Source of the DNA: Clostridia bacterium
Lineage (GTDB): Bacteria > Bacillota > Clostridia > Oscillospirales > Acutalibacteraceae
Length of the DNA: 64,000 bases
Direction: 5' to 3'
NCBI GenBank assembly: GCA_017454485.1
Contig: JAFTCX010000081.1
Span: 40,321-104,320, forward strand
Made by a program: the position numbers and the translations under genes. The notes under the pieces were generated by a model. That model worked only from the letters and a program-made list of their open reading frames with translations, ran no database searches and was not told where the DNA came from. Below, piece after piece: positions 16,655-25,561 of the stretch (positions within the stretch are counted from its first letter, which is position 1; the number at the start of each line of letters is the position of its first letter).

Positions 16655-19420
16655 TTATTGCTCCGTTTTCTGGTTGCGAAGCTCCGGACGGCCGCAGCAC
16701 TTTTTATATTTCTTGCCGCTGCCGCACGGACACGGATCGTTCGGGCCGATCTTGTCGTTCTTGCCCTTGCGAACGGTCTTGTTTTGTTCGCTGCCGTCGC
16801 CTGCGCCCGAGGTACCGGTGACCTTTGCCACCTGTTCGCGCTTGACCTCTTCTTCGGTCTTGAACGGTGCGGAAAGAACGATCTTTACGGTGTCCTCGCG
16901 GATGGAGGAGATCATCGCGTCAAACATATCGGCGGTCTCTTCGCGGAAGGCGATGATCGGGTCGCGCTGACCATAGGCAACCAGACCGATGCCGCGTTTG
17001 AGCTCATCCACGGCGTCGATGTGATCCATCCACTTGAGGTCAACGCAGCGCAGCAGCATGGCGCGCTCGATCTCGCGCATGGTCTCTGTGCCGAAGATCG
17101 CTTCGCGTTCGTCGTGCAGCTTGTGCGCACGCTCCTGCAGCAGCGCCAGAATGTCGTCCGCATCGGGAATGTCGTCTTTGAAATCATCCTCGCGTGTCAG
17201 CCAGCCCATGTATTTTTCGCGCAGCGTGGCGAGGTGCCATTCCTCCTTCGGCAGGCTCGGCGGGCAGCAGAACGCAACGGTGTCCTCCAGCGTTTCGTCA
17301 ATCATCTTGGAGATCACGGGCTTCATATCCTCGCCCTTGAGCACCATGTCGCGCTGGGAATAAATCACGTTTCTTTGACGATTCATCACGTCGTCATAGG
17401 CGAGCACGTGGCGGCGGGTGGCAAAGTTGTTGCTCTCCACCTTCTTCTGCGCGTTTTCCACCGAGCGGGTGATCATGCCCACTTCGATCGGCATATCGGC
17501 GTCCACGGGCAGGCTGTCCATGATCGCGCTCATGCGGTCGCCGCCGAACAAGCGCAGCAGATCGTCCTGCATGGACAGATAAAACCGGCTTTCGCCCGGG
17601 TCGCCCTGACGGCCGCTGCGTCCGCGCAGCTGGTTGTCAATGCGGCGGGATTCGTGGCGTTCGGTGCCGATGATAAACAGACCGCCGGCCTGACGGACCT
17701 TGTCGGCCTCATCGCGGATCTCTTCTTTGTATTTCGCTTCCAGCTCCTTGAACTTTGCGCGAGCGTCAAGGATCTCTTCGTCGTCCGTGTCGCCGAAACC
17801 GTCAGCCTCAGCAATCTGCTCTTCGGTATATTCGAGCTTGCGCATCTCGCTTTTGGCGAGGTATTCCGCGTTACCGCCGAGCATGATATCGGTGCCGCGG
17901 CCGGCCATGTTCGTTGCAATGGTCACAGCGCCGAACTTACCGGCCTGCGCAATGATCTCTGCTTCCTTGTCGTGGTGCTTGGCGTTCAAAACATTGTGCT
18001 TGATGCCGCGCTTTTTCAGCGCGTTTGAAAGCTTTTCGCTCTTTTCAATGGAGACTGTACCCACCAGCACGGGCTGACCCTTTTCGTGGCAGGTGAGAAT
18101 CTGCTTGATGATGGCGTTGAATTTGAACTGCTCGGTCTTATAGATCACATCGTCGTTGTCAATGCGGATGACGGGCTTGTTGGTTGGAATTTCCACCGCG
18201 TCGAGCGAATAGATCTCACGGAATTCATTGACCTCGGTCATGGCGGTACCGGTCATGCCCGAAAGCTTTTCATAAAGGCGGAAGTAGTTCTGGAAGGTGA
18301 TTGTGGCAAGCGTTTTGTTTTCGCGCGCAATCTTCACGCCTTCCTTGGCTTCGATCGCCTGATGCAAGCCTTCGTTGTAACGGCGGCCGATCATGATGCG
18401 GCCGGTGAACTCGTCCACGATCAGCACTTCGCCGTCCTTGACCACATAATCGATGTCGCGCTTCATTACGCCGTGCGCTTTGATGGCGATGTTGATGTGG
18501 TGCGACAATGTGAGGTTGTCGGGGTCGGAAAGGTTGGCCACGTTGAAGAACTGCTCGGCCTTGACAATGCCGCTTTTGGTGAGCGTGGCGGTCTTGGCCT
18601 TTTCGTCAACCACATAGTCCGCGCCGGCTTCCTCGGCAACGTCCTCCAGGTTCATCTTGGAGTCCGCTTCCTTGATGCGCAGGCAGGTCAGGCGCTTGAC
18701 AAAGTCGTTCGCAATGCGATAAAGGTCAGACGACTGGCTGCCCATGCCGGAGATGATGAGCGGGGTGCGCGCTTCGTCGATTAAGATGGAGTCCACCTCG
18801 TCAACGATGGCGAAGTTGTGGCCGCGCTGGACCTTTTCGCTCATATACTGCACCATGTTGTCGCGCAGATAGTCAAAGCCCATCTCATTGTTCGTGCCGT
18901 AAGTGATGTCGGCGGCGTAAGCGGCGCGGCGCGCGTCGTTGTCAAGGCCGTTGACAATCAGACCGACGGTCAGACCGAGATAGCGGTAGACCTTGCCCAT
19001 CCATTCGCTGTCGCGGCGGGCGAGGTAGTCGTTGACTGTGACAATGTGCACGCCTTTGCCGGTCAGCGCGTTCAGATAGGCGGGCAAAGTGGCAACCAGC
19101 GTTTTGCCTTCGCCGGTCTTCATCTCGGCGATGCGGCCCTGATGCAGGACCATGCCGCCGATGATCTGTACGGGGAAGTGGCGCATGTTCAGCACACGCG
19201 CACTCGCCTCGCGGCAGGTGGCAAACGCTTCGGGCAAAATGTCGTCAAGCGTTTCGCCGTTTGCCAGCCGGTCTTTGAATTCCTGTGTCTTTGCGCGCAG
19301 CTCGGCGTCGCTGAGCTTTTTATAGTCCTCCTCCAACGAGAGCACCTTTTCCATCTTCGGCTTCAGGCGCTTGATCTCCTTGGTGGAATAATCACCGAAG
19401 ATTTTTTTGATCAGTCCCAT
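16655..19420 (-). CDS. secA: Preprotein translocase ATPase SecA
   Basis: 921 residues. The motor drives Sec-dependent export through SecYEG. Walker A is GEGKTLVA (about residue 104), the DEVD-type Walker B segment [18 protein letters not shown] lies near 207-224, and the arginine-finger region [14 protein letters not shown] is near 630-643. The C-terminal zinc-binding SEC-C motif [16 protein letters not shown] (about 897-912) is complete. Start 19420 is set by GAGGTGATTCCC before the ATG. The window encodes an unusual number of very large exported proteins that would depend on it. Confidence 0.98.
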   Translation of the reverse strand: MGLIKKIFGDYSTKEIKRLKPKMEKVLSLEEDYKKLSDAELRAKTQEFKDRLANGETLDDILPEAFATCREASARVLNMRHFPVQIIGGMVLHQGRIAEMKTGEGKTLVATLPAYLNALTGKGVHIVTVNDYLARRDSEWMGKVYRYLGLTVGLIVNGLDNDARRAAYAADITYGTNNEMGFDYLRDNMVQYMSEKVQRGHNFAIVDEVDSILIDEARTPLIISGMGSQSSDLYRIANDFVKRLTCLRIKEADSKMNLEDVAEEAGADYVVDEKAKTATLTKSGIVKAEQFFNVANLSDPDNLTLSHHINIAIKAHGVMKRDIDYVVKDGEVLIVDEFTGRIMIGRRYNEGLHQAIEAKEGVKIARENKTLATITFQNYFRLYEKLSGMTGTAMTEVNEFREIYSLDAVEIPTNKPVIRIDNDDVIYKTEQFKFNAIIKQILTCHEKGQPVLVGTVSIEKSEKLSNALKKRGIKHNVLNAKHHDKEAEIIAQAGKFGAVTIATNMAGRGTDIMLGGNAEYLAKSEMRKLEYTEEQIAEADGFGDTDDEEILDARAKFKELEAKYKEEIRDEADKVRQAGGLFIIGTERHESRRIDNQLRGRSGRQGDPGESRFYLSMQDDLLRLFGGDRMSAIMDSLPVDADMPIEVGMITRSVENAQKKVESNNFATRRHVLAYDDVMNRQRNVIYSQRDMVLKGEDMKPVISKMIDETLEDTVAFCCPPSLPKEEWHLATLREKYMGWLTREDDFKDDIPDADDILALLQERAHKLHDEREAIFGTETMREIERAMLLRCVDLKWMDHIDAVDELKRGIGLVAYGQRDPIIAFREETADMFDAMISSIREDTVKIVLSAPFKTEEEVKREQVAKVTGTSGAGDGSEQNKTVRKGKNDKIGPNDPCPCGSGKKYKKCCGRPELRNQKTEQ

Positions 19421-19454
19421 GGGAATCACCTCATAACAATAAGTAATCTTAAAT

Positions 19455-19483
19455 AGTATAGCATACTTTTTTCTGAAATGCAA
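19455..19483 (-). promoter_or_regulatory. secA promoter
   Basis: On the minus strand TTGCAT (19478-19483) and TATACT (19455-19460) are 17 bp apart, 35 bp upstream of the start codon. Confidence 0.7.
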
Positions 19484-19492
19484 TCGTGCCAC

Positions 19493-19534
19493 ATGGATTT
19501 TAGGAAAACCTTAATGGATTTTAGAAAAACCTTA
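19493..19534. repeat. Tandem direct repeat of 21 bp x2
   Basis: ATGGATTTTAGGAAAACCTTA is followed directly by a copy with one mismatch, between the divergent secA and 19628 genes. 21 is three times the 7-bp period seen elsewhere. Confidence 0.8.
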
Positions 19535-19568
19535 AATTCATAAAATTCGTATGTGCGCCTTGCCGTCG

Positions 19569-19597
19569 TTGACAAATGCGCCCTGTTGGTGTAAAAT
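19569..19597 (+). promoter_or_regulatory. Promoter for the 171-residue membrane protein
   Basis: TTGACA (19569-19574) and TAAAAT (19592-19597) with 17 bp spacing, 30 bp before the ATG. Confidence 0.75.
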
Positions 19598-19627
19598 AGC
19601 TGTAGAAATTCCAAGGAGCGTGAGCAA

Positions 19628-20143
19628 ATGAAAAAGAAAGCTCTTCCCATTCTCATCGTGTGCGCCATCCTCATCCTCGGCGCCGTTGCTGCGGCGATCC
19701 TCGTGCCGAAGGTCTATGTCCCGCATGCGGGCACCTACGCCGCACAGTTCCAGTCCTCGCGTGCCGAATACGACGCGGCAGCGGCCTATTTGAAAACGCT
19801 GACGAAGAAGGATCCGGCGGCTGCCGTCACGGTGAGCATTCCGACGATGGGCGCGGACGACACGATCTATTTCTTCCGCGACAACGAAAAGCAGCGTGTG
19901 GTAACGCTCACTGTCAAGCCGGAGGATCGTGCGCATCTGGACGCCGTTGCCCGCGCGTTTGCCGCCATCGGGTTTGAATTCAAAAGCGCCCGCGTCGAGG
20001 GCGAAAACGTGACCTTCACCGCCGTGGAGGATGCCTACAGCGTGCTGTTTGTGCTGTCGGATGAAAAACCGGACGCGCCGGAGGGTTGGAAGGTGAAAAA
20101 GCTGGATACCGGCTGGTATCAGATGATTAAAACGGAAAAATAA
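19628..20143 (+). CDS. Small membrane-anchored exported protein, unknown function
   Basis: 171 residues. One N-terminal membrane segment (about residues 6-28) is preceded by Lys residues, so it is either a signal anchor or an uncleaved signal. The rest is a soluble alpha/beta domain with no Cys and no motif I recognise. AAGGAG precedes the ATG, it has its own promoter, and a GC-rich hairpin near 20151-20183 may terminate it. Function not assigned. Confidence 0.75.
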   Translation: MKKKALPILIVCAILILGAVAAAILVPKVYVPHAGTYAAQFQSSRAEYDAAAAYLKTLTKKDPAAAVTVSIPTMGADDTIYFFRDNEKQRVVTLTVKPEDRAHLDAVARAFAAIGFEFKSARVEGENVTFTAVEDAYSVLFVLSDEKPDAPEGWKVKKLDTGWYQMIKTEK

Positions 20144-20323
20144 AGGAACCTGCTGCCGCGGAGCACATCCGGGGCGGCTTTTGTTTTGGCATTCAGCCGA
20201 TCACGTTGGTGATTCTTTCTAAACCGGGCGAACGGGTTTGTCATTTGTGTATATTAAGAGAATTTACAAATGCTAAAATTCTTACGGAGCTTGTTCCGAA
20301 GTATACTTAAAAGGAGAATCCCT

Positions 20324-20476
20324 ATGAGAAAAGCAAGAAACCTTTTATCCATTTTGTTGAGCGCTCTTCTGCTCGCACTCTCAATCTCCGTGCTGAGCAC
20401 CGTTTCGTTTGCGGCGGAATCCTTCAGCGGCACCTGTGGTGACAACATCACTTGGAAATGTAAACACGAGATTTGA
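20324..20476 (+). pseudogene. 5' fragment of an interrupted secreted BspA-like protein gene
   Basis: 50 codons remain. AAAGGAG precedes ATG 20324, then comes a complete signal peptide (LLALSISVLSTVSFA) followed by SFSGTCGDNITWK. That last motif is the typical start of mature BspA-like LRR proteins (S-G-x-C-G-x-N-x-x-W). The frame then ends at TGA. The matching C-terminal tail, lacking its own start, is found at 21987-22115 beyond a SnoaL/Rrf2 cassette, so one secreted gene appears to have lost its middle. Confidence 0.7.
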
Positions 20477-20509
20477 TACAATCTGATTTTTCCTATACCT
20501 TTTGATTTT

Positions 20510-20526
20510 CCCTACCATCGGTAGGG
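20510..20526 (+). terminator. Small hairpin in the junction region
   Basis: CCCTACC and GGTAGGG with a three-base loop, followed by TTCATTTTT; a possible weak terminator at the left end of the inserted cassette. Confidence 0.45.
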
Positions 20527-20609
20527 TTCATTTTTATGTAAGGGGTTCATTTTCGGAAAGGGGTTCAAATAATGGGAATCGCCGCCCGAAATTTTTTTTG
20601 AAAAATTTT

Positions 20610-20648
20610 GATGTAACTATTGACATTACATCTACGAAGTGCTATACT
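20610..20648 (+). promoter_or_regulatory. Promoter and candidate Rrf2 operator for the SnoaL-like gene
   Basis: TTGACA (20620-20625) and TATACT (20643-20648), 17 bp apart. Overlapping the -35 is the inverted repeat GATGTAA-9-TTACATC (20610-20632). A similar 21-bp sequence (17 of 21 matching) overlaps the rrf2 promoter at 21490-21510, so one repressor probably controls both. Confidence 0.75.
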
Positions 20649-20715
20649 TAGATTAAGATGAAACCGCGGCGGTCACATCTAATATCAATCACAGATTCTT
20701 AAGGAGGATACCACC

Positions 20716-21489
20716 ATGACAAACAAGGATAAGGCACTGGCTCTCATCAACACATTCGTAAGCGGAGATACCGAGAAAGCAAAGGAACTTCTTGCTCCCG
20801 GTTACATCCAGCACAACCTCGCCTATGGCACCGGTGCTGACGCATTCGCAGGCAGTGTTGCCTACCTCGCATCTGCTCCCGTGAAGACCACAGTAAACAA
20901 CATCCGTGCTTTCGAGGACGGAGACAAGGTCTTCCTGCAGACCGTTTACAACTTTGCCGGAGCCGGTGAACAGGTCGCTTTCGACATCTTCCGTTTCGAT
21001 GCTGACGGCAAGATTGCCGAGCATTGGGACAATCTTGCTGCGAAGGCTGAACCGAATCCGTCCGACCATACCCAGGTTGACGGATATGATTCTCTGGAAG
21101 ACCTCGACAAAACCGAGGAGAACCGTGAGATCATCAAGAACTTCCTGCACGATGTAATGCAGGGCAAGGCTCCCGAAAAGACACCTTCCTACTTTGACGG
21201 CGATACATACATCCAGCACAACACAGGCATTGCGGATGGTCTGTCCGGCCTCGGCGCGGCTCTTGAGGCTCTCGGAAAGCAGGGCATTCAGATGATTTAC
21301 GATACCGTACATCAGGTTCTTGCGCAGGGTAACTATGTGCTGGCGGTTTCTGAGGGAACCTTCGGCGGCGCTCCCACTTCTTACTATGACCTGTGGAGAA
21401 TTGAGAACGGCAAGGTAGCGGAGCATTGGGATGTCATGGAAACCATCGCCGAGAAAGATACCTGGCAGAACCAGAACGGCAAATTTTAA
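20716..21489 (+). CDS. Tandem SnoaL/NTF2-like domain protein
   Basis: 257 residues made of two SnoaL-like (NTF2-fold) domains, about residues 3-125 and 130-250. Each has the family pattern Y-I-Q-H-N and a late AEHWD (KIAEHWDNL and KVAEHWDVM). The fold covers small cyclases, isomerases and ligand-binding proteins; the substrate is unknown. AAGGAGG precedes the ATG. Codon use differs from neighbouring GC-rich genes, and with the next gene (an Rrf2 regulator) it forms a cassette lying inside a broken secreted gene, which suggests acquisition by transfer. A stress or redox role is plausible because of the Rrf2 partner (inference). Confidence 0.85.
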   Translation: MTNKDKALALINTFVSGDTEKAKELLAPGYIQHNLAYGTGADAFAGSVAYLASAPVKTTVNNIRAFEDGDKVFLQTVYNFAGAGEQVAFDIFRFDADGKIAEHWDNLAAKAEPNPSDHTQVDGYDSLEDLDKTEENREIIKNFLHDVMQGKAPEKTPSYFDGDTYIQHNTGIADGLSGLGAALEALGKQGIQMIYDTVHQVLAQGNYVLAVSEGTFGGAPTSYYDLWRIENGKVAEHWDVMETIAEKDTWQNQNGKF

Positions 21490-21526
21490 TATAACTGTTG
21501 AAATTACAGCTATTTTGATGTAGAAT
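21490..21526 (+). promoter_or_regulatory. Promoter and candidate operator of the rrf2-type gene
   Basis: TTGAAA (21498-21503) and TAGAAT (21521-21526) with 17 bp spacing; TATAACTGTTGAAATTACAG (from 21490) resembles the palindrome before the SnoaL gene. Autoregulation is likely. Confidence 0.65.
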
Positions 21527-21546
21527 GGTAGCCGGAGGTGGCAGTT

Positions 21547-21987
21547 ATGCAGATATCAAGCAGATTCACCGTGGCTTTGCATATCTTCACCTGTGTGGAT
21601 ACATTTAAGGATGAATACAAGGTTACGAGTGATTTCCTTGCAGGAAGCATAGGAACCAATCCGGTTATCATTCGCAAGATACTCACACAGTTACAAGGCG
21701 CAGGGCTGATTACGGTAGCAAGAGGGACCGGCGGAATCGAACCGACAAAAGAACTGGCGGACATATCTTTCTATGATGTATACCAGGCAATAGAACCATT
21801 AGAGGGCGGAGATTTATTTCGGTTCCATGAAAACCCGTGTCCGGAGTGTCCTGTAGGCAGAAACATCCATGCGTTGCTGGATGATAAACTGAAGGCGATC
21901 CAGAACGCTATGGAAGATGAAATGAAAAAATACACGATAGCGGATCTGCGATCGGGAATGCAGGACATTCTTTCAAAAGAAACCTGA
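21547..21987 (+). CDS. Rrf2-family transcriptional regulator
   Basis: 146 residues with an N-terminal winged helix (about residues 1-80; typical SSRFTVALH start and GGIEPTKEL wing). A cysteine pair in NPCPECPVGRNIH (about 98-110) lies where Rrf2 proteins such as IscR and NsrR hold Cys ligands or redox sensors. ATG 21547 is chosen over GTG 21538 because GGAGG overlaps the GTG. It probably represses both itself and the SnoaL-like gene through the shared palindrome. Composition is AT-richer than the surrounding housekeeping genes. Confidence 0.88.
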   Translation: MQISSRFTVALHIFTCVDTFKDEYKVTSDFLAGSIGTNPVIIRKILTQLQGAGLITVARGTGGIEPTKELADISFYDVYQAIEPLEGGDLFRFHENPCPECPVGRNIHALLDDKLKAIQNAMEDEMKKYTIADLRSGMQDILSKET

Positions 21988-22115
21988 CGAAAGAGGAAAC
22001 TCCGGCCGACGAAACGCCCGCGCCTGAAAGTCCGACCGGCTTTTCAAAGCTGATTCAGACAATTCGTGATTTCTTCACAAAAATTGCAGATTTCTTCCGC
22101 GGTCTGTTCCGCTGA
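21987..22115 (+). pseudogene. 3' remnant of the interrupted secreted gene, encoding only the C-terminal tail
   Basis: Frame ACG(21987)...TGA(22115) reads a Glu/Pro/Thr linker (EETPADETPAPESPTGF) followed by SKLIQTIRDFFTKIADFFRG and LFR-stop. This is the same linker-plus-tail architecture as at 900-965 and 54675-54760. There is no start codon or ribosome site; it begins exactly at the Rrf2 stop. Its signal-peptide counterpart lies at 20324-20476. Confidence 0.72.
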
Positions 22116-22128
22116 ACCAACCGTTTTT

Positions 22129-22158
22129 CGCCGGGTTTGTGCCCGGCGTTTTCTTTTG
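22129..22158 (+). terminator. Rho-independent terminator
   Basis: CGCCGGG and CCCGGCG with a six-base loop, followed by TTTTCTTTT. It would have ended the original secreted gene and now ends the Rrf2 transcript. Confidence 0.85.
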
Positions 22159-22169
22159 CAAAAAAACAT

Positions 22170-22198
22170 TTGACGAACCCGCTTCTTTCGTGTATAAT
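22170..22198 (+). promoter_or_regulatory. obg promoter
   Basis: TTGACG (22170-22175) and TATAAT (22193-22198) with 17 bp spacing, 35 bp upstream of the start. Confidence 0.8.
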
Positions 22199-22233
22199 AT
22201 AAAAGTTACATTCTGATTCAGGGAGGTGCGCGT

Positions 22234-23505
22234 ATGTTCGTTGACAAAGCAGTGATCGAAATCAAGGCCGGCGACGGCGGCAACGGCGCTGTGGCGTTTC
22301 ACCGCGAAAAATATGTTGCGTCCGGCGGACCCGACGGCGGCGACGGCGGCAAGGGCGGCGACGTGGTCTTTGTGGCTGACGACAGTCTTTCCACGCTGGC
22401 GGATTTTAAATATAAGCGCAAATATAAAGCGCCGAACGGCGCGGACGGCGGCGGTGCACGCCGCAACGGCAAAAAGGCGGAGGATCTGATCATCCGTGTG
22501 CCGCGCGGCACGCTGATTCGTGAAAACGAAAGCGGCACGCTGATTGCCGACATTTCTGACGATACGCCGTTCATCGCAGCAAAGGGTGGCAAGGGCGGTT
22601 GGGGCAACGCGCATTTTGCAACCGCAACACGGCAGACCCCGCGCTTTGCGAAAAGCGGAAAGCCCGGGGAAAGCTGGACCGTTACATTGGAGCTTAAGCT
22701 CCTGGCGGACGTCGGTCTGCTCGGCTTTCCGAATGTCGGAAAATCCAGCTTCATCTCCGTGGTCTCCGGCGCAAAGCCGATTGTTGCCGATTACCATTTT
22801 ACCACCATCACGCCCGTGCTCGGTGTGGTCTCGATGGGCGAGGGCACCTCGTTCGTGATCGCGGATATCCCCGGATTGATCGAGGGCGCGAGCGAAGGCG
22901 TCGGACTGGGACACGCGTTTTTGCGCCATGTGGAACGCTGCCGGATGCTGCTGCACATCGTGGATGTTGCCGGCTCCGAGGGACGCGACCCGGTGGAGGA
23001 TTTTGAAAAGATCAACCTCGAGCTCGAACGCTTTGATCCGGCGCTGTCAAAGCTGCCGCAGATCGTTGCGGGCAACAAGATCGACCTTGCCACGGAAGAA
23101 CAGCGCAAAAGCTTTCGCCGCTATATCGAAGAGAAAGGCTTGCAGTATTTTGAAATGTGCGCCCCGATCGCGGAGGGTACGCGCGAGGTGATCAACGCCG
23201 TGGCGGCAATGCTGGCGTCGCTTCCGCCGGTGAAACGCTATGAGCCGCAGGAGATCCCGATGGAGGTTTTGCTCAAAAAGCAGAACACGGGCTTCGAAAT
23301 TTTGCATGAGGACGACACGTTTGAAGTGCTTGCGCCGTGGCTGGGCCGCATCCTTTCTTCCGTCAACCCCGACGACTATGAATCGCTGCAGTATTTTCAA
23401 CGCGTGCTGATCTCTTCCGGTATCATAGACGCGCTGCGGGAACACGGTGTGGAAGAGGGCGACCTTGTCCGCATTGACGACTTTGAATTTGAATTTGTGA
23501 ACTGA
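22234..23505 (+). CDS. obg: GTPase Obg (CgtA)
   Basis: 423 residues with the three-part Obg architecture: N-terminal glycine-rich Obg fold (about 1-158), G domain (G1 GFPNVGKSSF near 166, G3 DIPGLIEGAS, G4 NKID) and a C-terminal OCT domain (about 345-423, FEVLAPWLGRI). Obg is an essential GTPase acting in 50S ribosome assembly and stress responses. GGGAGGTG precedes the ATG. It heads a run with mrnC and the YhaM-like gene, all RNA-related. Confidence 0.97.
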   Translation: MFVDKAVIEIKAGDGGNGAVAFHREKYVASGGPDGGDGGKGGDVVFVADDSLSTLADFKYKRKYKAPNGADGGGARRNGKKAEDLIIRVPRGTLIRENESGTLIADISDDTPFIAAKGGKGGWGNAHFATATRQTPRFAKSGKPGESWTVTLELKLLADVGLLGFPNVGKSSFISVVSGAKPIVADYHFTTITPVLGVVSMGEGTSFVIADIPGLIEGASEGVGLGHAFLRHVERCRMLLHIVDVAGSEGRDPVEDFEKINLELERFDPALSKLPQIVAGNKIDLATEEQRKSFRRYIEEKGLQYFEMCAPIAEGTREVINAVAAMLASLPPVKRYEPQEIPMEVLLKKQNTGFEILHEDDTFEVLAPWLGRILSSVNPDDYESLQYFQRVLISSGIIDALREHGVEEGDLVRIDDFEFEFVN

Positions 23506-23506
23506 T

Positions 23507-23917
23507 ATGAACCGATTGTTTGATGCACCCTGTGATGTGGAGTCGCTGTCCGCGCTGAACCTCGCCTTTGTGGGCGATACGGTGTTCGACCTGTTTGTGC
23601 GTGAACGGCTGCTTTGCCAGGCAAACCGGCCTGTGAATGTCCAGCACACGCTGGCCGCGCGGCAGGTCAAGGCCGCGGCGCAGTCGGCGGCGGCAAAGGC
23701 GGTTTTGCCGTTTTTGACCGAGCGGGAGGCAGCGGTCTTTCGTCGCGGGCGCAACGCGCACAGCCGCCATAAAGCAAAAAACGCCACAGAGGGCGATTAC
23801 CATTACGCCACAGGGCTGGAAGCGCTGTTCGGCGATCTGTATCTGCGCGGCGAAACCGAACGGCTGCGCGCATTGTTTGAGATCATTCTTGAAACTGCAG
23901 GGGAGGAGACCAAATGA
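23507..23917 (+). CDS. mrnC: Mini-ribonuclease 3
   Basis: 136 residues: an RNase III catalytic domain without the double-stranded RNA-binding domain, as in MrnC. Catalytic-helix motif LAFVGDTVFDLFVRERL (about residues 18-34) and RRGRNA match the family. It trims 23S rRNA precursors in Bacillota. Start is one base after the obg stop and the end overlaps the next gene by ATGA, so the three are translationally coupled. Confidence 0.93.
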   Translation: MNRLFDAPCDVESLSALNLAFVGDTVFDLFVRERLLCQANRPVNVQHTLAARQVKAAAQSAAAKAVLPFLTEREAAVFRRGRNAHSRHKAKNATEGDYHYATGLEALFGDLYLRGETERLRALFEIILETAGEETK

Positions 23918-24882
23918 ATTTTACCTATCTTTCAGGCGGCGTCTGCGAGGGCTACTGCATTGTAAAGACTGTGGAGCAAAAGCTCAATGTCAAGGGTGTG
24001 CCCTATCTTGATTTTGTGCTCAGCGACGCCGACGGCGAGATCAACGCCAAGCTCTGGGACTATAAAGAGAGCGTCCACGGAAGGTTTGAGGCCGGCGCCT
24101 TCATCAAGGTGCGCGGCACACTGTCCAAATATAACGGCGTGGATCAGTTCCGCGTGGAGCGCATCCGTCCTGTGACGAGTGACGACAACGTGGACATCGG
24201 CGCGTTCGTGCCAACAGCGGAATATTCCGGCGAGATGATGCTGACAAAGATCTATTCCTACATCGATTCGCTCAAGGATGAGGATTTGCAAAAGCTCACG
24301 CGCGCGATCATTCAGAACCACGAGGAACAGCTTTTGTTCTGGCCGGCGGCATATAAGCTGCACCACGCCATGCGCGGCGGTCTGCTGTATCACACGCTGT
24401 CGATCGTCAAGCTCGCCTCTGCCGTGGCCCGTCTGTATCCGTCGATCGACCGCGATCTGCTGCTTGCCGGCGCGATCCTGCACGACATCTGCAAGATCGA
24501 CGAGTTCGACGTCAACGCCGTTGGCATCGTCAAAAGCTATTCCGTCAAGGGCGAGCTGCTCGGCCACCTTGTGATGGGCGCGATGCTCATTGAGGAAAAG
24601 GCGCGCGAGCTCGGCATTCCGCAGGAGACGGCGCTGCTGCTGGAGCATATGATTATCTCCCACCACGGCACGCCGGAATTCGGCGCGGCGGTGCGGCCGA
24701 TGTTTTTGGAAGCGGAAATCCTCTCCGAGCTTGACACGCTGGATGCAACGGTGTATGAGATCACCAACACGCTCTCCGCTGTGGAGCCGCAGGGCTTTTC
24801 CGGCCGCCAGTGGGCGCTGGACAACCGCAAGCTGTTCAACCATGGCAGAAAAGCGTCGGTTCCGAAGGCGAACCTCGAATAA
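23914..24882 (+). CDS. 3'-5' exoribonuclease YhaM-like (OB fold plus HD domain)
   Basis: 322 residues. An N-terminal OB-fold nucleic-acid-binding domain (about residues 10-85) is followed by an HD phosphohydrolase-type domain (about 140-290), with H-D in AILHDICKIDEFD and a later IISHHGTPEFGA. This is the YhaM arrangement; YhaM is a Mn-dependent 3'-5' exonuclease of Bacillota. It overlaps mrnC by four bases. Confidence 0.9.
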   Translation: MNFTYLSGGVCEGYCIVKTVEQKLNVKGVPYLDFVLSDADGEINAKLWDYKESVHGRFEAGAFIKVRGTLSKYNGVDQFRVERIRPVTSDDNVDIGAFVPTAEYSGEMMLTKIYSYIDSLKDEDLQKLTRAIIQNHEEQLLFWPAAYKLHHAMRGGLLYHTLSIVKLASAVARLYPSIDRDLLLAGAILHDICKIDEFDVNAVGIVKSYSVKGELLGHLVMGAMLIEEKARELGIPQETALLLEHMIISHHGTPEFGAAVRPMFLEAEILSELDTLDATVYEITNTLSAVEPQGFSGRQWALDNRKLFNHGRKASVPKANLE

Positions 24883-24946
24883 TGATTCGATTGCAGAAAA
24901 TAAAGCAGGAAAATTTTGTAAATTTGCAGAAATTGCTCGTTTCCTG

Positions 24947-24975
24947 TTGCATTTTCTTAAAAATAATGGCATAAT
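24947..24975 (+). promoter_or_regulatory. Promoter for rsmD-coaD
   Basis: TTGCAT (24947-24952) and CATAAT (24970-24975) with 17 bp spacing, 30 bp before rsmD. Confidence 0.6.
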
Positions 24976-25005
24976 GTTTGTTACAGTAGAACTGGAGGCA
25001 CAGCC

Positions 25006-25560
25006 ATGCGCGTGATTACCGGAAAAGCCAGAGGCAGAAAACTCTTGACGCTTGAGGGCAGCGACGTCCGCCCGACAGGCGACAAAGTGAAGGAAGCGTT
25101 GTTTTCCATCCTGCAATTTGAGCTGGAAGGGCGTCAGGTGCTTGATCTGTTTGCCGGCTCCGGCCAGCTCGGCATCGAAGCGCTTTCCCGCGGCGCGGCG
25201 CACTGCACATTTGTGGATGCGTCCAAAGCGTCGCTTTCCGTGGTGCAGCAAAACCTGAACGCCACGGGCTTTACCGCTGATGCCACTGTGCTTTGCGCCG
25301 ATGCGCTCTCGTTCCTCGGCCGCACCTATGCCGCTTACGATATCGCGCTGCTCGACCCGCCCTATGGCAAGGGTCTGCTGCAAAAGGCGCTGGAAAAGCT
25401 GCCGGCTGTCATGCGCGAAAGCGGCGTGATCGTGTGCGAATCGCCGCGCGAAGAAGCGTTGCCGCAGTCGGCGGGCGTGTTCGAGATCGACCGCCGCTAT
25501 CAATACGGCAAAGTGGCACTGACCGTCTATCGCAAAAAGATGCTCGACGGGGAGGACTGA
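25006..25560 (+). CDS. rsmD: 16S rRNA (guanine(966)-N2)-methyltransferase
   Basis: 184 residues. N-terminal family motif MRVITGKARGRKL and RPTGDKVKEALF, SAM-binding LDLFAGSGQLGIEALSRGA (about residues 45-63) and catalytic LLDPPYGKG (about 116-124). It methylates G966 of 16S rRNA. It is followed one base later by coaD, the usual rsmD-coaD pair. Confidence 0.95.
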   Translation: MRVITGKARGRKLLTLEGSDVRPTGDKVKEALFSILQFELEGRQVLDLFAGSGQLGIEALSRGAAHCTFVDASKASLSVVQQNLNATGFTADATVLCADALSFLGRTYAAYDIALLDPPYGKGLLQKALEKLPAVMRESGVIVCESPREEALPQSAGVFEIDRRYQYGKVALTVYRKKMLDGED

Positions 25561-25561
25561 T

